A stretch of DNA of 64,000 nucleotides from Brachypterus glaber (lineage: Eukaryota > Arthropoda > Insecta > Coleoptera > Kateretidae): the NCBI GenBank assembly GCA_958510825.1, contig OY294044.1, forward strand, positions 106,368,893 through 106,432,892. The letters are read 5' to 3'. Every line of letters begins with the position of its first letter. Within the stretch, counting starts at the first letter, position 1. The position numbers and the translations under genes were made by a program. The notes under the pieces were generated by a model. It saw only the letters and a program-made list of their open reading frames with translations, ran no database searches and was not told the DNA's origin. Below, in pieces: positions 42,987-53,099 of this stretch.

Positions 42987-44936
42987 ATGGAGGAGATTAT
43001 TATTAAAAACAGTGTATTATCAGACATTTTAATAAGTAATGACAATAATTTACCATACAACGAATTATGGGAAGAATATTTTACTGAAAATTATGATCTA
43101 TCAAGAGAACAATTGGAAGAGGTTCAGCAACAATTGAACCAAACATTTGTTACACAATTTAATAATAAGTGGAAAAAAGTAAAGAGAACAAAGGATCGTT
43201 TTAATACAAAATTTAGTGACTGGCTGCAAAGAGATTTTAAACTTGTTTGTAAAAAAACTGAGAAACGAGGAAGACCTGTGCTGAAATATGAAGAGTCTTC
43301 TGACAGATCAAAAAGAAGGAAAACCCAACAAGTTTCAGACAAACAAGAAATGACTTTAAATCAAATACAGGCAATTTTTGAAAAGAAACTAAGAGAAAGT
43401 GGAAAGAAGGATGAAGCTGATCTAATTCATGATATAATGCGAAACGGAACAGAAAAATATCGTGATTTGCCTGATAAAATTATTTTATTTAAAAAGGAAG
43501 AGGCTTTAGCCCTAATAGTTGACTTAAACTTAACAACATATCAATATAACTATATACGTTCTCATTCAAAGGCAAAAAATGCCGATATTTATCCTAGTTA
43601 CAAGGAGATTTTAATATGTAAAAAAGATTGTTATCCTTTTATTTCCCATATTGCGGAAAATGAAGTTAAGCTTGATCTACAACAACTTTTAGATTTTACA
43701 GTAATCAGACTTTTAAAAACTGAAATTGTTTCAAAAAATTGTATAGCAAAATATAATAGAGATTTAGTTTTATATTCGAAATGGGGTTGTGATGGTGCAT
43801 CTGGGCAAAGTGTTTATAAGCAAAAATTTAATAATGACAAAATTACCGACAAATATTTATTTATGATGTCCTTGGTTCCAATTCAGCTTTCAAAAAAGGA
43901 TAATGAAATTATATTTTGGGATAATCCTAAACCATCTTCCACTAGATACTGCCGCCCCATTAAATTCGAATTTGCCAAAGAAAGTGAAGAAAAAACAATT
44001 TTGGAGGTAAAAAATATTGAAGACCAAATAAAAAAATTAACAGTCACACATGTAATGATTAATGGCTATTCTTTTAATGTAACACATGAACTTTTTTTGA
44101 CCATGATTGATGGTAAGGTATGTCAAGCAATAACTGGAACATCGTCTTCAGCATGTTGTACTGTTTGCCAAGCTAAACCGACGGAAATGAACAACCTGGA
44201 GTTGTTATATAAAAAAGTTGTTAATCCAAAGGCATTGGAATATGGATTATCCACACTTCATGCGTGGATAAGATCGATGGAGTGTATTTTAAACATAGCT
44301 TATAGACTGGAAATAAAAACTTGGGCAGTTAGAGCTCCAGCAGATAAAGAAATATTTAAAATTCGAAAGGCTTTTATCCAGCAAGAGTTTAGGGCAAAAT
44401 TGGGTTTACTTGTCGACATTCCAAAACAGGGTTCGGGAACAACTAATGATGGGAATACAGCTAGGAGGTTTTTCGAAAATCCAAAAATTACGTCGGAAAT
44501 AACAGGTGTAGAGGAAGAACTAATAGAGAGGTTATCAGTAATTTTAAGGACTTTGGCATCCGGGGAAGAAATTGATAGTAATTTATTTAATATTTATGCA
44601 AACGACACAGCAAAATTATATATAAAAAAGTATAAATGGTATTATATGCCCTCTTCTTTACACAAAATTTTATGTCATGGAGGGGAGGTAATTAAAAATG
44701 CATTTTTACCTATCGGAAAATTGAGTGAGGAAGCTCAAGAGGCCCGAAATAAGGATTTTAAAAAGTTTAGGCTTAATAATAGTAGAAAATTTTCACGTGA
44801 GTCAAGTAACGCAGATATTATACATAACTTATTAATTTCATCTGACCCTTTCATAACTAGTTTGCGCCAAGAACAAAAAAAAATAAAACGCAAGTCCAAT
44901 GACATTGATTCAAAAGTAGAAAGTCTTTTGAAATGA
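42987..44936 (+). CDS. RAG1/Transib-family DDE transposase, intact 649 residues
   Basis: A single uninterrupted ORF by far the longest in the window. The N-terminal third is acidic then basic, with an AT-hook-like KRGRPVLKYEESSDRSKRRK at residues 93-112. The catalytic core matches RAG1 in order: WGCDGASGQ (D269, the RAG1 D600 position), DNPKPSSTRYCRP (RAG1-like EPKPN...CKP), MIDGKV (D375, the D708 position), CTVC (C391/C394, zinc ligands), GNTARRFF (RAG1 GNFARK), LHKILCH (H559/H564, zinc ligands) and SEEAQEARNKDFKKFR (E585, the E962 position). All three metal-binding acids and the Cys2-His2 zinc site are therefore present. Family knowledge: Transib transposases move by cut-and-paste with 5-bp duplications and CACWATG-like ends, and are the source of RAG1. 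The length is normal for Transib. I find no Transib-type TIR on the 3' side, and the 5' side is a gap. It is either an autonomous element with unseen ends or a domesticated gene. Confidence 0.88.
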   Translation: MEEIIIKNSVLSDILISNDNNLPYNELWEEYFTENYDLSREQLEEVQQQLNQTFVTQFNNKWKKVKRTKDRFNTKFSDWLQRDFKLVCKKTEKRGRPVLKYEESSDRSKRRKTQQVSDKQEMTLNQIQAIFEKKLRESGKKDEADLIHDIMRNGTEKYRDLPDKIILFKKEEALALIVDLNLTTYQYNYIRSHSKAKNADIYPSYKEILICKKDCYPFISHIAENEVKLDLQQLLDFTVIRLLKTEIVSKNCIAKYNRDLVLYSKWGCDGASGQSVYKQKFNNDKITDKYLFMMSLVPIQLSKKDNEIIFWDNPKPSSTRYCRPIKFEFAKESEEKTILEVKNIEDQIKKLTVTHVMINGYSFNVTHELFLTMIDGKVCQAITGTSSSACCTVCQAKPTEMNNLELLYKKVVNPKALEYGLSTLHAWIRSMECILNIAYRLEIKTWAVRAPADKEIFKIRKAFIQQEFRAKLGLLVDIPKQGSGTTNDGNTARRFFENPKITSEITGVEEELIERLSVILRTLASGEEIDSNLFNIYANDTAKLYIKKYKWYYMPSSLHKILCHGGEVIKNAFLPIGKLSEEAQEARNKDFKKFRLNNSRKFSRESSNADIIHNLLISSDPFITSLRQEQKKIKRKSNDIDSKVESLLK

Positions 44937-45022
44937 TCAATTATGAGTTAAAATATAAAAAACAGCTTGTTCAAAAGTCTTCTAACTTTTGAACGTATTT
45001 AGATATTAAATTCAATTTTACA

Positions 45023-45074
45023 GCACGTATTAGTATATAATTCAAAAAAGCACGTATTAGTATATAATTCAAAA
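45023..45074 (+). repeat. 27-bp tandem duplication 3' of the transposase
   Basis: GCACGTATTAGTATATAATT occurs twice, 27 bp apart. It lies 87 bp after the transposase stop and might be part of a 3' UTR or of an element end. No inverted partner is seen upstream. Confidence 0.7.
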
Positions 45075-45241
45075 TTTTGCTAGTAAAAAATAAATCATGT
45101 TGCAAAATGTTCTACTATAGAGGTGTAAAGTTTAATTTGTTCTCTAAACACGTTTAAAAGTAAATATGGACCCTATTTTATAAACAAATTAATTATTTGC
45201 ATCTAGATGGAATTATGTACTTTTTAACTTCTTATAATATA

Positions 45242-45629
45242 CAGGGTGTCCCAGAATTCGCGTCCAGCCTTGAAGGTACATATACTACATAAAAAAATAT
45301 GAAAAAAAAACCGTTAATCACAGTAAGGGTACTTATTTATGGTAAAAACCTGGACTCATATTCTAATAAAAACTATGAAAAAGTTACACAGAAAAAAAAA
45401 TTGGGCAAAAAAGTGACAAGGTACCCCGTTTCGCACACCCGTTTTTAAAATAACTATATATAAGATAATAGGCCTTATTAGGTTTAGATCATAGGCTTTT
45501 TATAGCTTTACTATTATATAGCTCAAATGGTTCCTTGGTTATTAAATAAAAACTATTTTTTTAGCCCCTTTTACAGGGGTGTAGCTCCCTTACGGCCCAA
45601 GTTCTCAAGGCAATTTCAAAAGCATCTTG
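45242..45629. mobile_element. TA-flanked CAGGGTGTCCCAGAATTCG element (diverged family II)
   Basis: TA precedes CAGGGTGTCCCAG and follows CATCTTG. Internal phrases ACCCCGTTTCGCACACCC and TTATTAAATAAAAACTATTT link it to 17317-18449. One arm is mostly deleted. Confidence 0.6.
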
Positions 45630-46030
45630 TATTATAAAAAAATTTATAAATATTCTTTTGTTAATTTTCTGATGCAGGTGGACCCTGCAGAGGCACCTCG
45701 TGGCAGCCAATTATGTAAAAGAATTATTCTATATATAATAAGGAACAACTTCACTAAAAATTACGTCATCGGCAGCTTTCGGTAAAAAGTTATACAAATT
45801 TAAATGAAAAAATACATGAAAACTGGTATTTGTCATAAATTCATTTTTGAATTAAGCTTTATTTAAATAAAACTATTTGAACTCTTTACTAATTAAATAA
45901 AGTTTTAAAATGATTTTTTGACGCAGAATCCAAAAATACTCTTAAAAATTTCATAAGTTGCCGAAATTTGATGCAAAAATGGGTCATTTGCCAAAAATCG
46001 ATATTTGACATCTGTCAAAGTTTTTTTCAA
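45630..46030. other. AT-rich spacer
   Basis: No recognisable gene or repeat boundary. Confidence 0.35.
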
Positions 46031-46039
46031 CTTTTGCGA

Positions 46040-46330
46040 ACAAATGCTTTTTCTTTGAACTAAAACGAACCCAAATGCATATTTTCGTAATTTTTTATTA
46101 AATACAATAAAATATCAACTCTAGCCTTCATCCGCCATTTTGAATTGGAAATTTTAGATGTCAAATTCGTTTTTAGCAAGGCCAATAAACCCCAAGTACA
46201 TTTAAAAATTAAGAAAAAACTCAATAAACAAAAAAGTGTCCGCCATCTTGAATCCGCCATTTTGAATTTTGAAATTTTGACTTCAGATTCGTAATCAGCG
46301 ACCCCGAAAACCCCTTAAAAGGTACTTTTT
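46040..46330. repeat. Degenerate CGCCATTTTGAATT repeat
   Basis: CCGCCATTTTGAATTGGAAA (46132) and CCGCCATTTTGAATTTTGAA (46254) are two units about 125 bp apart. Each is followed by GATGTCAAATTCGT or GACTTCAGATTCGT and GCAAGGCC or GCGACCCCG. It is a tandem interspersed repeat. ORFs on its minus strand are spurious. Confidence 0.55.
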
Positions 46331-47370
46331 CAGATTTATGGCCGCAAAAAGTGATTTAGGAAACACTGTGCATACCTCGTTTTCGGCCGTATAATCTTCG
46401 GCCGTAATACCCACCTCGTACGTAACTTTGCATCGAATTTTGTAGGTTATGTGGCACCCTGCTTGTTTTTTTTTGGGGGAAAACAGATTCAAGATAGCCG
46501 AAATAGGGTAAAAGAGCGTATACGCTTTAATTTTATCTGTTTTAAATAATGGAAGCACAAATTTCTAGAGTATTGAAATAGATCACTTTTAAATAGTGTG
46601 TTCAGTTATAAAATATGAACATTTTGGTACACTTGAAGAAAAAATATATACTTTTCGGTCGATTTTAATAACGGATGTTTGTACCCGTAAAAAATCTAAA
46701 AAAAATACGTTAATAGGCGTACAGTGTGTTACCATGTTATTGCTTGCGGGTGTGGGAATGATTTTTATCTTTTATCAACATTGGATAGGGAAAGGTGAAT
46801 GTAATATGTTTAACATACAGCGGGCCATTGTCATAAAAATAATAGTATATTTATGTAACAATTTGTTTATAATAATTTATTATATTTATAGCATATCTAT
46901 ATATCTATACGCAATCACATGTCAATGAAAATGGGAATTTATATCGTTAACAAATCGATAAATCGATAAATCTTTGTCTGAAACAAAATTGTAAATTTAA
47001 AAATTTATAGATAGGTAGATAAGTAGATTGAAGACAAAGCTGTCATTATGTTACAAACAAAATATATCTAGCTGTTCCCATCAAACGTGGTAACACTTTC
47101 TTACTTTTAAAATATTTTAATAAAAAGATTTTTATTCGAAAGTATATTCGGTAGGTACTCATTTTTTCAGAGAAAGGTATCAAGGGTTCGAATGGGACTA
47201 CGTAAATTTTCTATTTTTTAAACTAACCATATAAATATATATTCTATTTTTTTTATTGCCTAATTAATTTTGCAGCTATTTTTTGTGCGCTAAACGAAAA
47301 ATTATCATAAAAAAATGCCAATTAATGTTTTTTAACATTAAAGTAAAACTCCAAAGTAAATATGCCTTTT
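46331..47370. other. Unassigned region with one 110-codon ORF
   Basis: An ORF at 46596-46928 has two hydrophobic stretches (around CVTMLLLAGVGMIFIFY, then a C-terminal IIIYYIYSISIYLYAI tract) but begins in the dispersed repeat shared with 32070-32130. I do not regard it as a gene. Confidence 0.35.
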
Positions 47371-47530
47371 TTTAACCGACTTCCAAAAAGGAGGAGGTTT
47401 TCAATTCGACGAGAGACTTTTTTTATGTTTGTTCCCGCATAACTTTGGAACGACTGAACGGAATTTGATAAAACTTTTTGCCACTTAAAGAGGGCATTCA
47501 TGAGGTGGTCCCGTTTCAATTTGACGCTCG
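47371..47530. repeat. AACCGACTTCCAAAAAGGAGG interspersed repeat
   Basis: AACCGACTTCCAAAAAGGAG, then GAGGTTTTCAATTCGACGAG and GCATAACTTTGGAACGACTG. This is a widespread arthropod repeat motif. GATAAGCCGGATAA phrases follow to about 47660. Noncoding. Confidence 0.6.
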
Positions 47531-47924
47531 GATAATGCCGGGTAAGCCGGATAATTAAACATTTTAACGCAATTTCACTTAAAAACGGCTTAATTTGGTT
47601 CTACTACCAACCAAATTTTTAGAGAAATATCGGATAACTCGGATAAGCCGGATAACTTGATTAAAGGGTACCTCAAATATTACGGCACACTGAAAATCTT
47701 TTAAATGCCGCTAAACTTAATTCTCTGGACCTGTAATATTAAAATACCAAGAGAAGATGATAAATTTTGTGATTTTACCATAAGGCGTTATTTGATTATT
47801 ACTTAACGCTTAAAGTTTAACAAGATTTTCTTTGGTATTTCGTTTAAAATAAGATTGGTTGGACTCTGGGGCGCTGAAATAAAAATATTACTTTTATTTT
47901 TTAGAAATTTATCTTTAAGATAAT

Positions 47925-47965
47925 GACGTCACAACGCACAGTGCGCAACAGTGCGTTGTGACGTC
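47925..47965. repeat. 15-bp perfect hairpin carrying a CRE-like TGACGTCA
   Basis: GACGTCACAACGCAC (47925-47939) and GTGCGTTGTGACGTC (47951-47965) with an 11-nt loop. TGACGTCA at 47924-47931 matches the CREB/ATF consensus, but a palindromic repeat would give this by chance. Confidence 0.7.
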
Positions 47966-48078
47966 GCAGCTTGCCGATATGGAAGGACAAGTATAATTTA
48001 GCTTAGATGACGTTATAAATCTACAAGTTCTGTGTCTCTAAAAAGTAAAAAATAACAACTTTTCGCAAAAAAAAAATG

Positions 48079-48246
48079 AACCGACTTCTATGTCTCTAAA
48101 AAGTAAAAAATAAAAAGTCGGTGCCAATTTCACAGCAAACAATAATAAAATAAAAAAATAATTTTTAGTAATTTAGTTAGGGAATGGTGAAATTGGCACC
48201 GATTTAAGTATTTTTTACTTTTTAGAGACATAGAAGTCGGTTCATT
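48079..48246. repeat. Palindromic repeat, about 57-bp arms
   Basis: TGAACCGACTTCTATGTCTC is mirrored by GAGACATAGAAGTCGGTTCA, and CGGTGCCAATTTCAC by GTGAAATTGGCACCG, around an AT-rich 60-bp loop. A partial extra copy (CTGTGTCTCTAAAAAGTAAA) precedes it at 48029. Confidence 0.75.
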
Positions 48247-48249
48247 TTT

Positions 48250-49300
48250 TTTGGCTAAAAAGCACTATTTTAAATGTCAAAAGTGAGTTTTTTTCCACTA
48301 GTGACTAAAAAATTTTTCACCCACTTTTTTTCGTACAGCTTTTGATCTCACCCAAAATTAGTTACATACCCTATTAATTAAGTATTATAACTATTCTATA
48401 AATAGAAGCACGTTAACTAAACCATAAAAATTAAAGAAAACCCCAAATTATTCTTTAGTTTTTGAATAAAATACTGTTTTTATTAAAAATTCTGTCATCA
48501 CCGCGTCCATTTTGACGTTTGTAAGAAATGTAAAACTAGCAATTGTTTATTTTTAATAGGCATACTTAGGCCATGGCTACCTACTATTTTAGTATTAAGA
48601 AAACTTAATCTTAAAATTTTTGACATAATTTTTCGCAAAATTATAGATTTTTATTTAAAAATAAAATGTGTTGGATAAAATTAAATTCTCAACTCGTGTA
48701 TTAAGTGATATTCTTTGCGTGGATAAAATGCTACTTAATACACTAGTTAAGAAAATAACTATTATGCTACAATTAAACTTTCTAATGATAAAGTAATATG
48801 TATAGTTTACCATAAAACCTAATTTCATGTTTAATTTATTAAATAACTGTTACCAAATTTAGGTTTACCTAATGTTAATTTTATCAAATTAAAATTTCTT
48901 TTAAAATATTTTTATTTGCTTATTATATTAATCACAGCGCCTGCGCTAAAATAATAGTATACGGTAGTTTCGAATCTCCCAAAATCTCCAAAAAGCGTCA
49001 TAGACAAAAAATTGTTGGATACAAATGTGTTTTATGAAAAAATAATCCCCTCCATAGCTACGGCCCTGAATACTTAGTTAATACGTTTAACGTTGCTCTC
49101 ATAATGGAAAATCGTAAATGTTTATCGGCTAGGTCACTCTATAAATGATACTCACCTAGCACACTTGCAGCGTTATTTAATTGAGAACGTCCGGAAGAAA
49201 AGCTCCCCATTTAACTGGTACAGTTACTGTTAGGATCCGTGAATTTTAATGAAAGGTTTGGTTCTCTTTTTCAGAATAAAGATTTAAGATATAATAGAAT
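48250..49300. other. AT-rich region, no gene recognised
   Basis: No repeat boundary or coding signal seen. Confidence 0.4.
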
Positions 49301-49405
49301 ATAATTTTATTAGTAAGGACAGAAATTTTTAATTTTAAACAAAATTATAAAAATATTAATTTATTATTCCATCAATCTATTTTCTAATCATCGTACAGAG
49401 TGATA

Positions 49406-49450
49406 TTGGTAGACTGACAGTTTCGGGCTGCTGGCGCTCTTCAGTACCAA
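49406..49450 (-). ncRNA. Hammerhead ribozyme, family F, stem II mismatch copy
   Basis: Minus strand: stem I UUGGUA/UACCAA (6 bp), core CUGAAGA (49444-49438), stem II GCGC with GCCC (one C-C mismatch), GAAA, stem III ACU...AGU and C at the cleavage site. All core bases are intact. The mismatch may weaken but need not abolish cleavage. Confidence 0.75.
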
Positions 49451-49920
49451 GAGTCAACTCTGCACGCTGATTAAGAAAACGTTTTTAGACTTTACTCGCA
49501 AAAGGAATATAGCCATTAGATTGATGTAGACTTGTGCGCCATCTATTTCTAGATGTAGACAACTACTCATACCTCTCCTTATCTGGAGACTGAATGGTAG
49601 CAAGTTGAAGACTTGTGTGTCTCAAGCACATAGTACCACTAACGGGTGGTTAGACGTAAAATTAATAAGGACAGAAATTTTTAATTTTAAATTTCTGTCC
49701 TTACTAATTTTACGTCTAACCACCCGTTAGTGGTACTATGTGCTTGAGACACACAAGTCTTCAACTTGCTACCATTCAAAGTCTCCAGATAAGGAGAGGT
49801 ATGAGTAGTTGTCTACATCTAGAAATAGATGGCGCACAAGTCTACATCAATCTATTGGCTATATTCCTTTTGCGAGTAAAGTCTAAAAACGTTTTCTTAA
49901 TCAGCGTGCAGAGTTGACTC

Positions 49921-49965
49921 TTGGTACTGAAGAGGGCCAGCAGCCCGAAACTGTTAGTCTACCAA
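49921..49965 (+). ncRNA. Canonical type I hammerhead ribozyme
   Basis: All conserved elements are present in 45 nt. Stem I 5' UUGGUA (49921-49926), core CUGAAGA (49927-49933), stem II GGGC (49934-49937) with loop CAGCA and GCCC (49943-49946), GAAA (49947-49950). Stem III is ACU (49950-49952) with AGU (49956-49958) and loop GUU. Cleavage is predicted after C49959, and stem I closes with UACCAA (49960-49965), 6 perfect base pairs. C3, U4, G5, A6, G8, A9, G12, A13, A14, the A15.1-U16.1 pair and C17 all fit. It self-cleaves RNA and in retroelements processes the transcript ends. Confidence 0.88.
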
Positions 49966-50148
49966 TATCACTCTGTACGATGATTAGAAAATAGATTGAT
50001 GGAATAATAAAATAATTTTATTAATCATTTAACACACCGTACTGTGCATACGTCAGATAATAATACTTACACAAAAGATAAAAACCAGGAAAAAGTACAC
50101 AGTGTATTAATAAATTGAAATCACATTTAAAATCAGACAGTACACATA

Positions 50149-51030
50149 ATAAAATGGCATTTATAGGCTCTTAAAATTACACAGGCCCACAAAAGAAAAA
50201 AAGTGAGCTGTGCTGGGGTTGAGACCTAACTATTCTTATGTATTTTGGGATGCTGAATACGAATCTGTCATAAAAAAGGCACTTCGTCTGCTTATTTTGT
50301 TTCTACACTGAAAAAACTGTCAGGACCCACAAAAAAAAGTGGTATGTGCTGTGGTTAAGACCCACGGATTCTTATGTATTTTGGGATGCTGAACACGAAT
50401 CTGCCATAAAAAAGGCACTTCATGGGCTTATTTTGTATCTACACTGAAAAAACTGTCTGGGCCCACAAAAAAAAAGTGGTCTGTGCTGGGGTTGAGATCC
50501 ACTTATTCTTATGTATTTTGCGATGCTGAACACGAATCTGTCATAATAAAGGCACTTCATCGGCTCATTTTTTTTTCTACACTGAAAAAACATTATGGGC
50601 CCACAAAAACAAATAGTCGTCTGTGCCGGGGTTGAGACCCACCTATTCTTATGTATTTTGGGATGCTGAACACAAATCTGTCATAAAAAAGGCACTTCAT
50701 AGGCTCATTTTTTTTCTACACTCGAAAAACTGTCTGGGGCCACAAAAAAAAAAGTGGTCTGTGCTGGGGTTTAGACCGACCTATTGTTATGTATTTTGAG
50801 ATGGTGAACAAGAATCTGTCATGAAAAATGCACTTCAATGGCTCATTTTTTTGTTACACTGAAATAATATGAGATTTTTACCATTTTAGACAGTTTTTTC
50901 AGTGTAGCAAAGAAATGAGCTGATGAAGTGCCTTTTTTTATGACAGATTCGTGTTCAGCATCCCAAAATACATAAGAGTAGGTGGGTCTCAACCCCAGCA
51001 CAGACCATTTTTTTTATTTTGTGGGCCTGT
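50149..51030 (+). repeat. 137-bp tandem array, five direct units plus an inverted one
   Basis: GGCCCACAAAAAAAAAGTGG-like phrases start near 50188, 50326, 50462, 50602 and 50738 (136-140 bp apart). Each is followed by TGCTGGGGTTGAGACCCACC, TTCTTATGTATTTTGGGATG and CTGTCATAAAAAAGGCACTT. At about 50870-51030 a unit appears in inverted orientation, so the block ends as it begins (ACACAGGCCCACAAAA ... TTTTGTGGGCCTGTGT). This looks like a foldback element whose arm was tandemly amplified. Confidence 0.8.
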
Positions 51031-52498
51031 GTTATTAGACAGGAGTCCAGTTGTCACTGTTTGTCAATTTTGCTTCCACCCCTAAGAAATTACGTCACAA
51101 GGCAAAAAAGCATATATTTTATAAATCTTTTTTATTGAACTTTTTTTAACTTGAAGTAGACACAACAAAGAAAAAACAAAATCCCGATTTAATTATTAAA
51201 AAAGTGACTTTTTACTTGATATCCCTCCTGTGTCAGTTTTCACTCGTCCTCCCCCTAGAGCGGTGACATAATTATTGAACCGCCACAAAATTCAACCGAA
51301 TGGTAATTTTTCTGTTGTACATACATAATTTATTTATAAACTATTTAAATAATGGTTGTTCAACATTCAAGATGAATCAAAGGCGACAAGTCCTTCTGCT
51401 GTCAACGTGAAATGCCTCCACCTTATTCTGTCCTGAAACAAAACAATATAGATGTTGTGCAAATCTCAGAACCCATAATAACATTTAAATATTATTATTG
51501 AAAGTATTCGATATTTATTGCTATCGGTATTAGACAATCCATATTTTCTAATGTCTAATGGGGCTGTCCATATATTACGTAACGCAATTTTTCAAAAAAA
51601 TTACCCCCCCTCCCCCCTGTGTAACAAACACATTTAAAATAAAGTATAACATAAAATTAAAAAAAAAAATATACGAAAAAATCACTCAAACTTTAAAAAA
51701 ATATTCATAATCAACACACAGGTAAAAAATACTAGGTACCTCTTTTTACACTGAGTGTCACATATAACACGTATATTGTTTATGCACAGGTACACAAAAT
51801 AGTACACACATTGGTGTTCTGTGAGTACACATTCCGCGCGAAAATTTATCATCACCGATGATTCATCGACAAGATCACGCAAGAACAGGGCAGTAAGATG
51901 TTTTTTTAATATCAGTGTCAACAGTTTTTTTACTGATTACAATATTATTTATATAATTTGACATTGGCTATAAAATGGTGGATTTAGTTTTTTGTTTCAC
52001 TTCCGGTTTCGCCGCAAATGACCTCAACTTTTGATTTTTAAATAGAATACCCTGTATATTTTTACATATTTTGATTCAGAATTAAATTTTAAGTCCAAAC
52101 CATTATTATTTTTCAATCCTTGACATAACATGTCATTTTTTAATAAACTTTAATAGTCATTTTCCTGAAGTCGACTAAAAAATCTTATGCAAGAGTTTTT
52201 GATACTATTTTTTCTATTAGCGCATATTTTATTTAACTAGAAATAAAAGTAAAATACCAAATCAAATTTTTTAGTCACCCTGTGTGTGTCTATGACATAT
52301 TTTGCAACATATATGCGGCCAATATTTATACACATAATATTATCTAGAACAAACCATATACCTAATTATTCTTATTTTTTATAATAGAAACCAACTTTTA
52401 CTTTCAAATTAAAATTATTTTACGTTCGTGTGCTGAATTCAATTAATAATTATGCACAGGGTACCAATATGCATTTATATCACACGTTTACATATTCT
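51031..52498. other. AT-rich region, no gene recognised
   Basis: A single ATATTACGTAACGCAATTTT with a C-rich tail near 51570-51620 may be a lone end of the AGGGAACGTTC MITE family. A 79-codon minus ORF at 51682-51921 has no motif. Confidence 0.4.
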
Positions 52499-52702
52499 TA
52501 CACGGTGTATTTAAAATAGGGTCCTAAATTTTAAAGGGTGATTCTACATCATAAAATATGACAAAAAGTTCCTATAAACATATATCTAAAAATGCGTCGT
52601 AATGGAGCCCCTTTGTTGCTAAAAAATTCGGTTTTTATTTAATAACTCAGGAACCCTTTGAGGTATAGCAACGAGGTTTTGTATTTAACTAATCTTAATA
52701 AG

Positions 52703-53099
52703 ATTAGATAGTAGATGGCTGGATTAGGGTTATTTATATTAAAAAACGTTTTTTTACTAAAACTGCCGACGTTTCGTTGGCTTTATTGCAACTTCTTCAA
52801 AAGGCACACTACAAGAAATGTAAAACGATTTTAAACATGTTTTTATTATATAATAAATAAATTATATTTTATTATTTTATTAACGAAATTTTAAACTTAT
52901 ATTGTTTACTTTCCGGCTCTTTGAATTGTTAAAAAGTTAAAACCTAATTGTTACATTTCGTATACTGTGCCTTTTGAAGAAGTTGGAATAAAGCCAACGA
53001 AACTTCGGAAGTTTTAGTAAAAAAAAACGTTTTTTAAACTAAACCCTAATCCAGCCATCTACTATCTAATATTATTGTAAGGTTACCAAACCAAGCTTA
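52703..53099. mobile_element. Palindromic PLE-like insertion (PLE-H) with 12-bp target duplication
   Basis: AATCTTAATAAG at 52691-52702 and 53100-53111 flanks 397 bp. The ends ATTAGATAGTAGATGGCTGG and CCAGCCATCTACTATCTAAT are inverses. Further in, CTAAAACTGCCGACGTTTCG is mirrored by CGAAACTTCGGAAGTTTTAG. The middle is AT-rich. The CCAACGAAACGTCGG core at the arm resembles the other PLE ends. No protein is encoded. Confidence 0.75.
52974..53009 (+). ncRNA. Degenerate hammerhead-like motif, PLE-H right arm
   Basis: UUGAAGA (52974-52980), one extra A, stem II GUUGG/CCAAC (5 bp), GAAA (52999-53002), then CUUC where the left arm has CGUC. Stem I would need two unpaired U residues. Probably not functional, but the layout matches PLE-A, -B and -G. 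Confidence 0.3.

Larger units (their letters stand above)
49313..50011. mobile_element. Hammerhead-bearing palindromic retroelement, copy F2, with 12-bp target duplication
   Basis: ATAATTTTATTA (49301-49312 and 50012-50023) flanks 699 bp. The two arms (49313 to about 49685, and about 49690 to 50011) are near-perfect inverted copies meeting at an AATTTTTAATTTTAAATT-type centre. Each arm carries one hammerhead unit about 45-90 bp from its outer end. It is related to 9837-10183, with about 180 bp more internal sequence per arm. No RT or endonuclease is encoded. A 12-bp duplication and hammerheads fit a PLE-mobilised or retrozyme-like nonautonomous element. Confidence 0.85.

Noticed and set aside
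42987..44936. Assignment to hAT or piggyBac
   Set aside because: The spacing and context of WGCDG, MIDG, CTVC, GNTARRFF, LHKILCH and SEEAQEARNK match RAG1/Transib and not those superfamilies.
45023..45074. Transib 3' terminal repeat starting CACGTATTAG
   Set aside because: It is a direct tandem duplication, does not match CACWATG, and has no inverted partner in the visible upstream sequence.
46596..46928. 110-codon membrane-like ORF
   Set aside because: Its first part belongs to a dispersed repeat also found at 32070-32130 and the remainder is AT-rich sequence giving Ile/Tyr runs.
47924..47931. CREB/ATF binding site TGACGTCA
   Set aside because: It is part of a perfect hairpin and lies near no gene, so a regulatory role is unsupported.
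52974..53009. PLE-H motif as an active hammerhead
   Set aside because: Stem I needs two unpaired U residues and the right arm has CUUC at the stem III/cleavage segment. Kept only as a degenerate motif.
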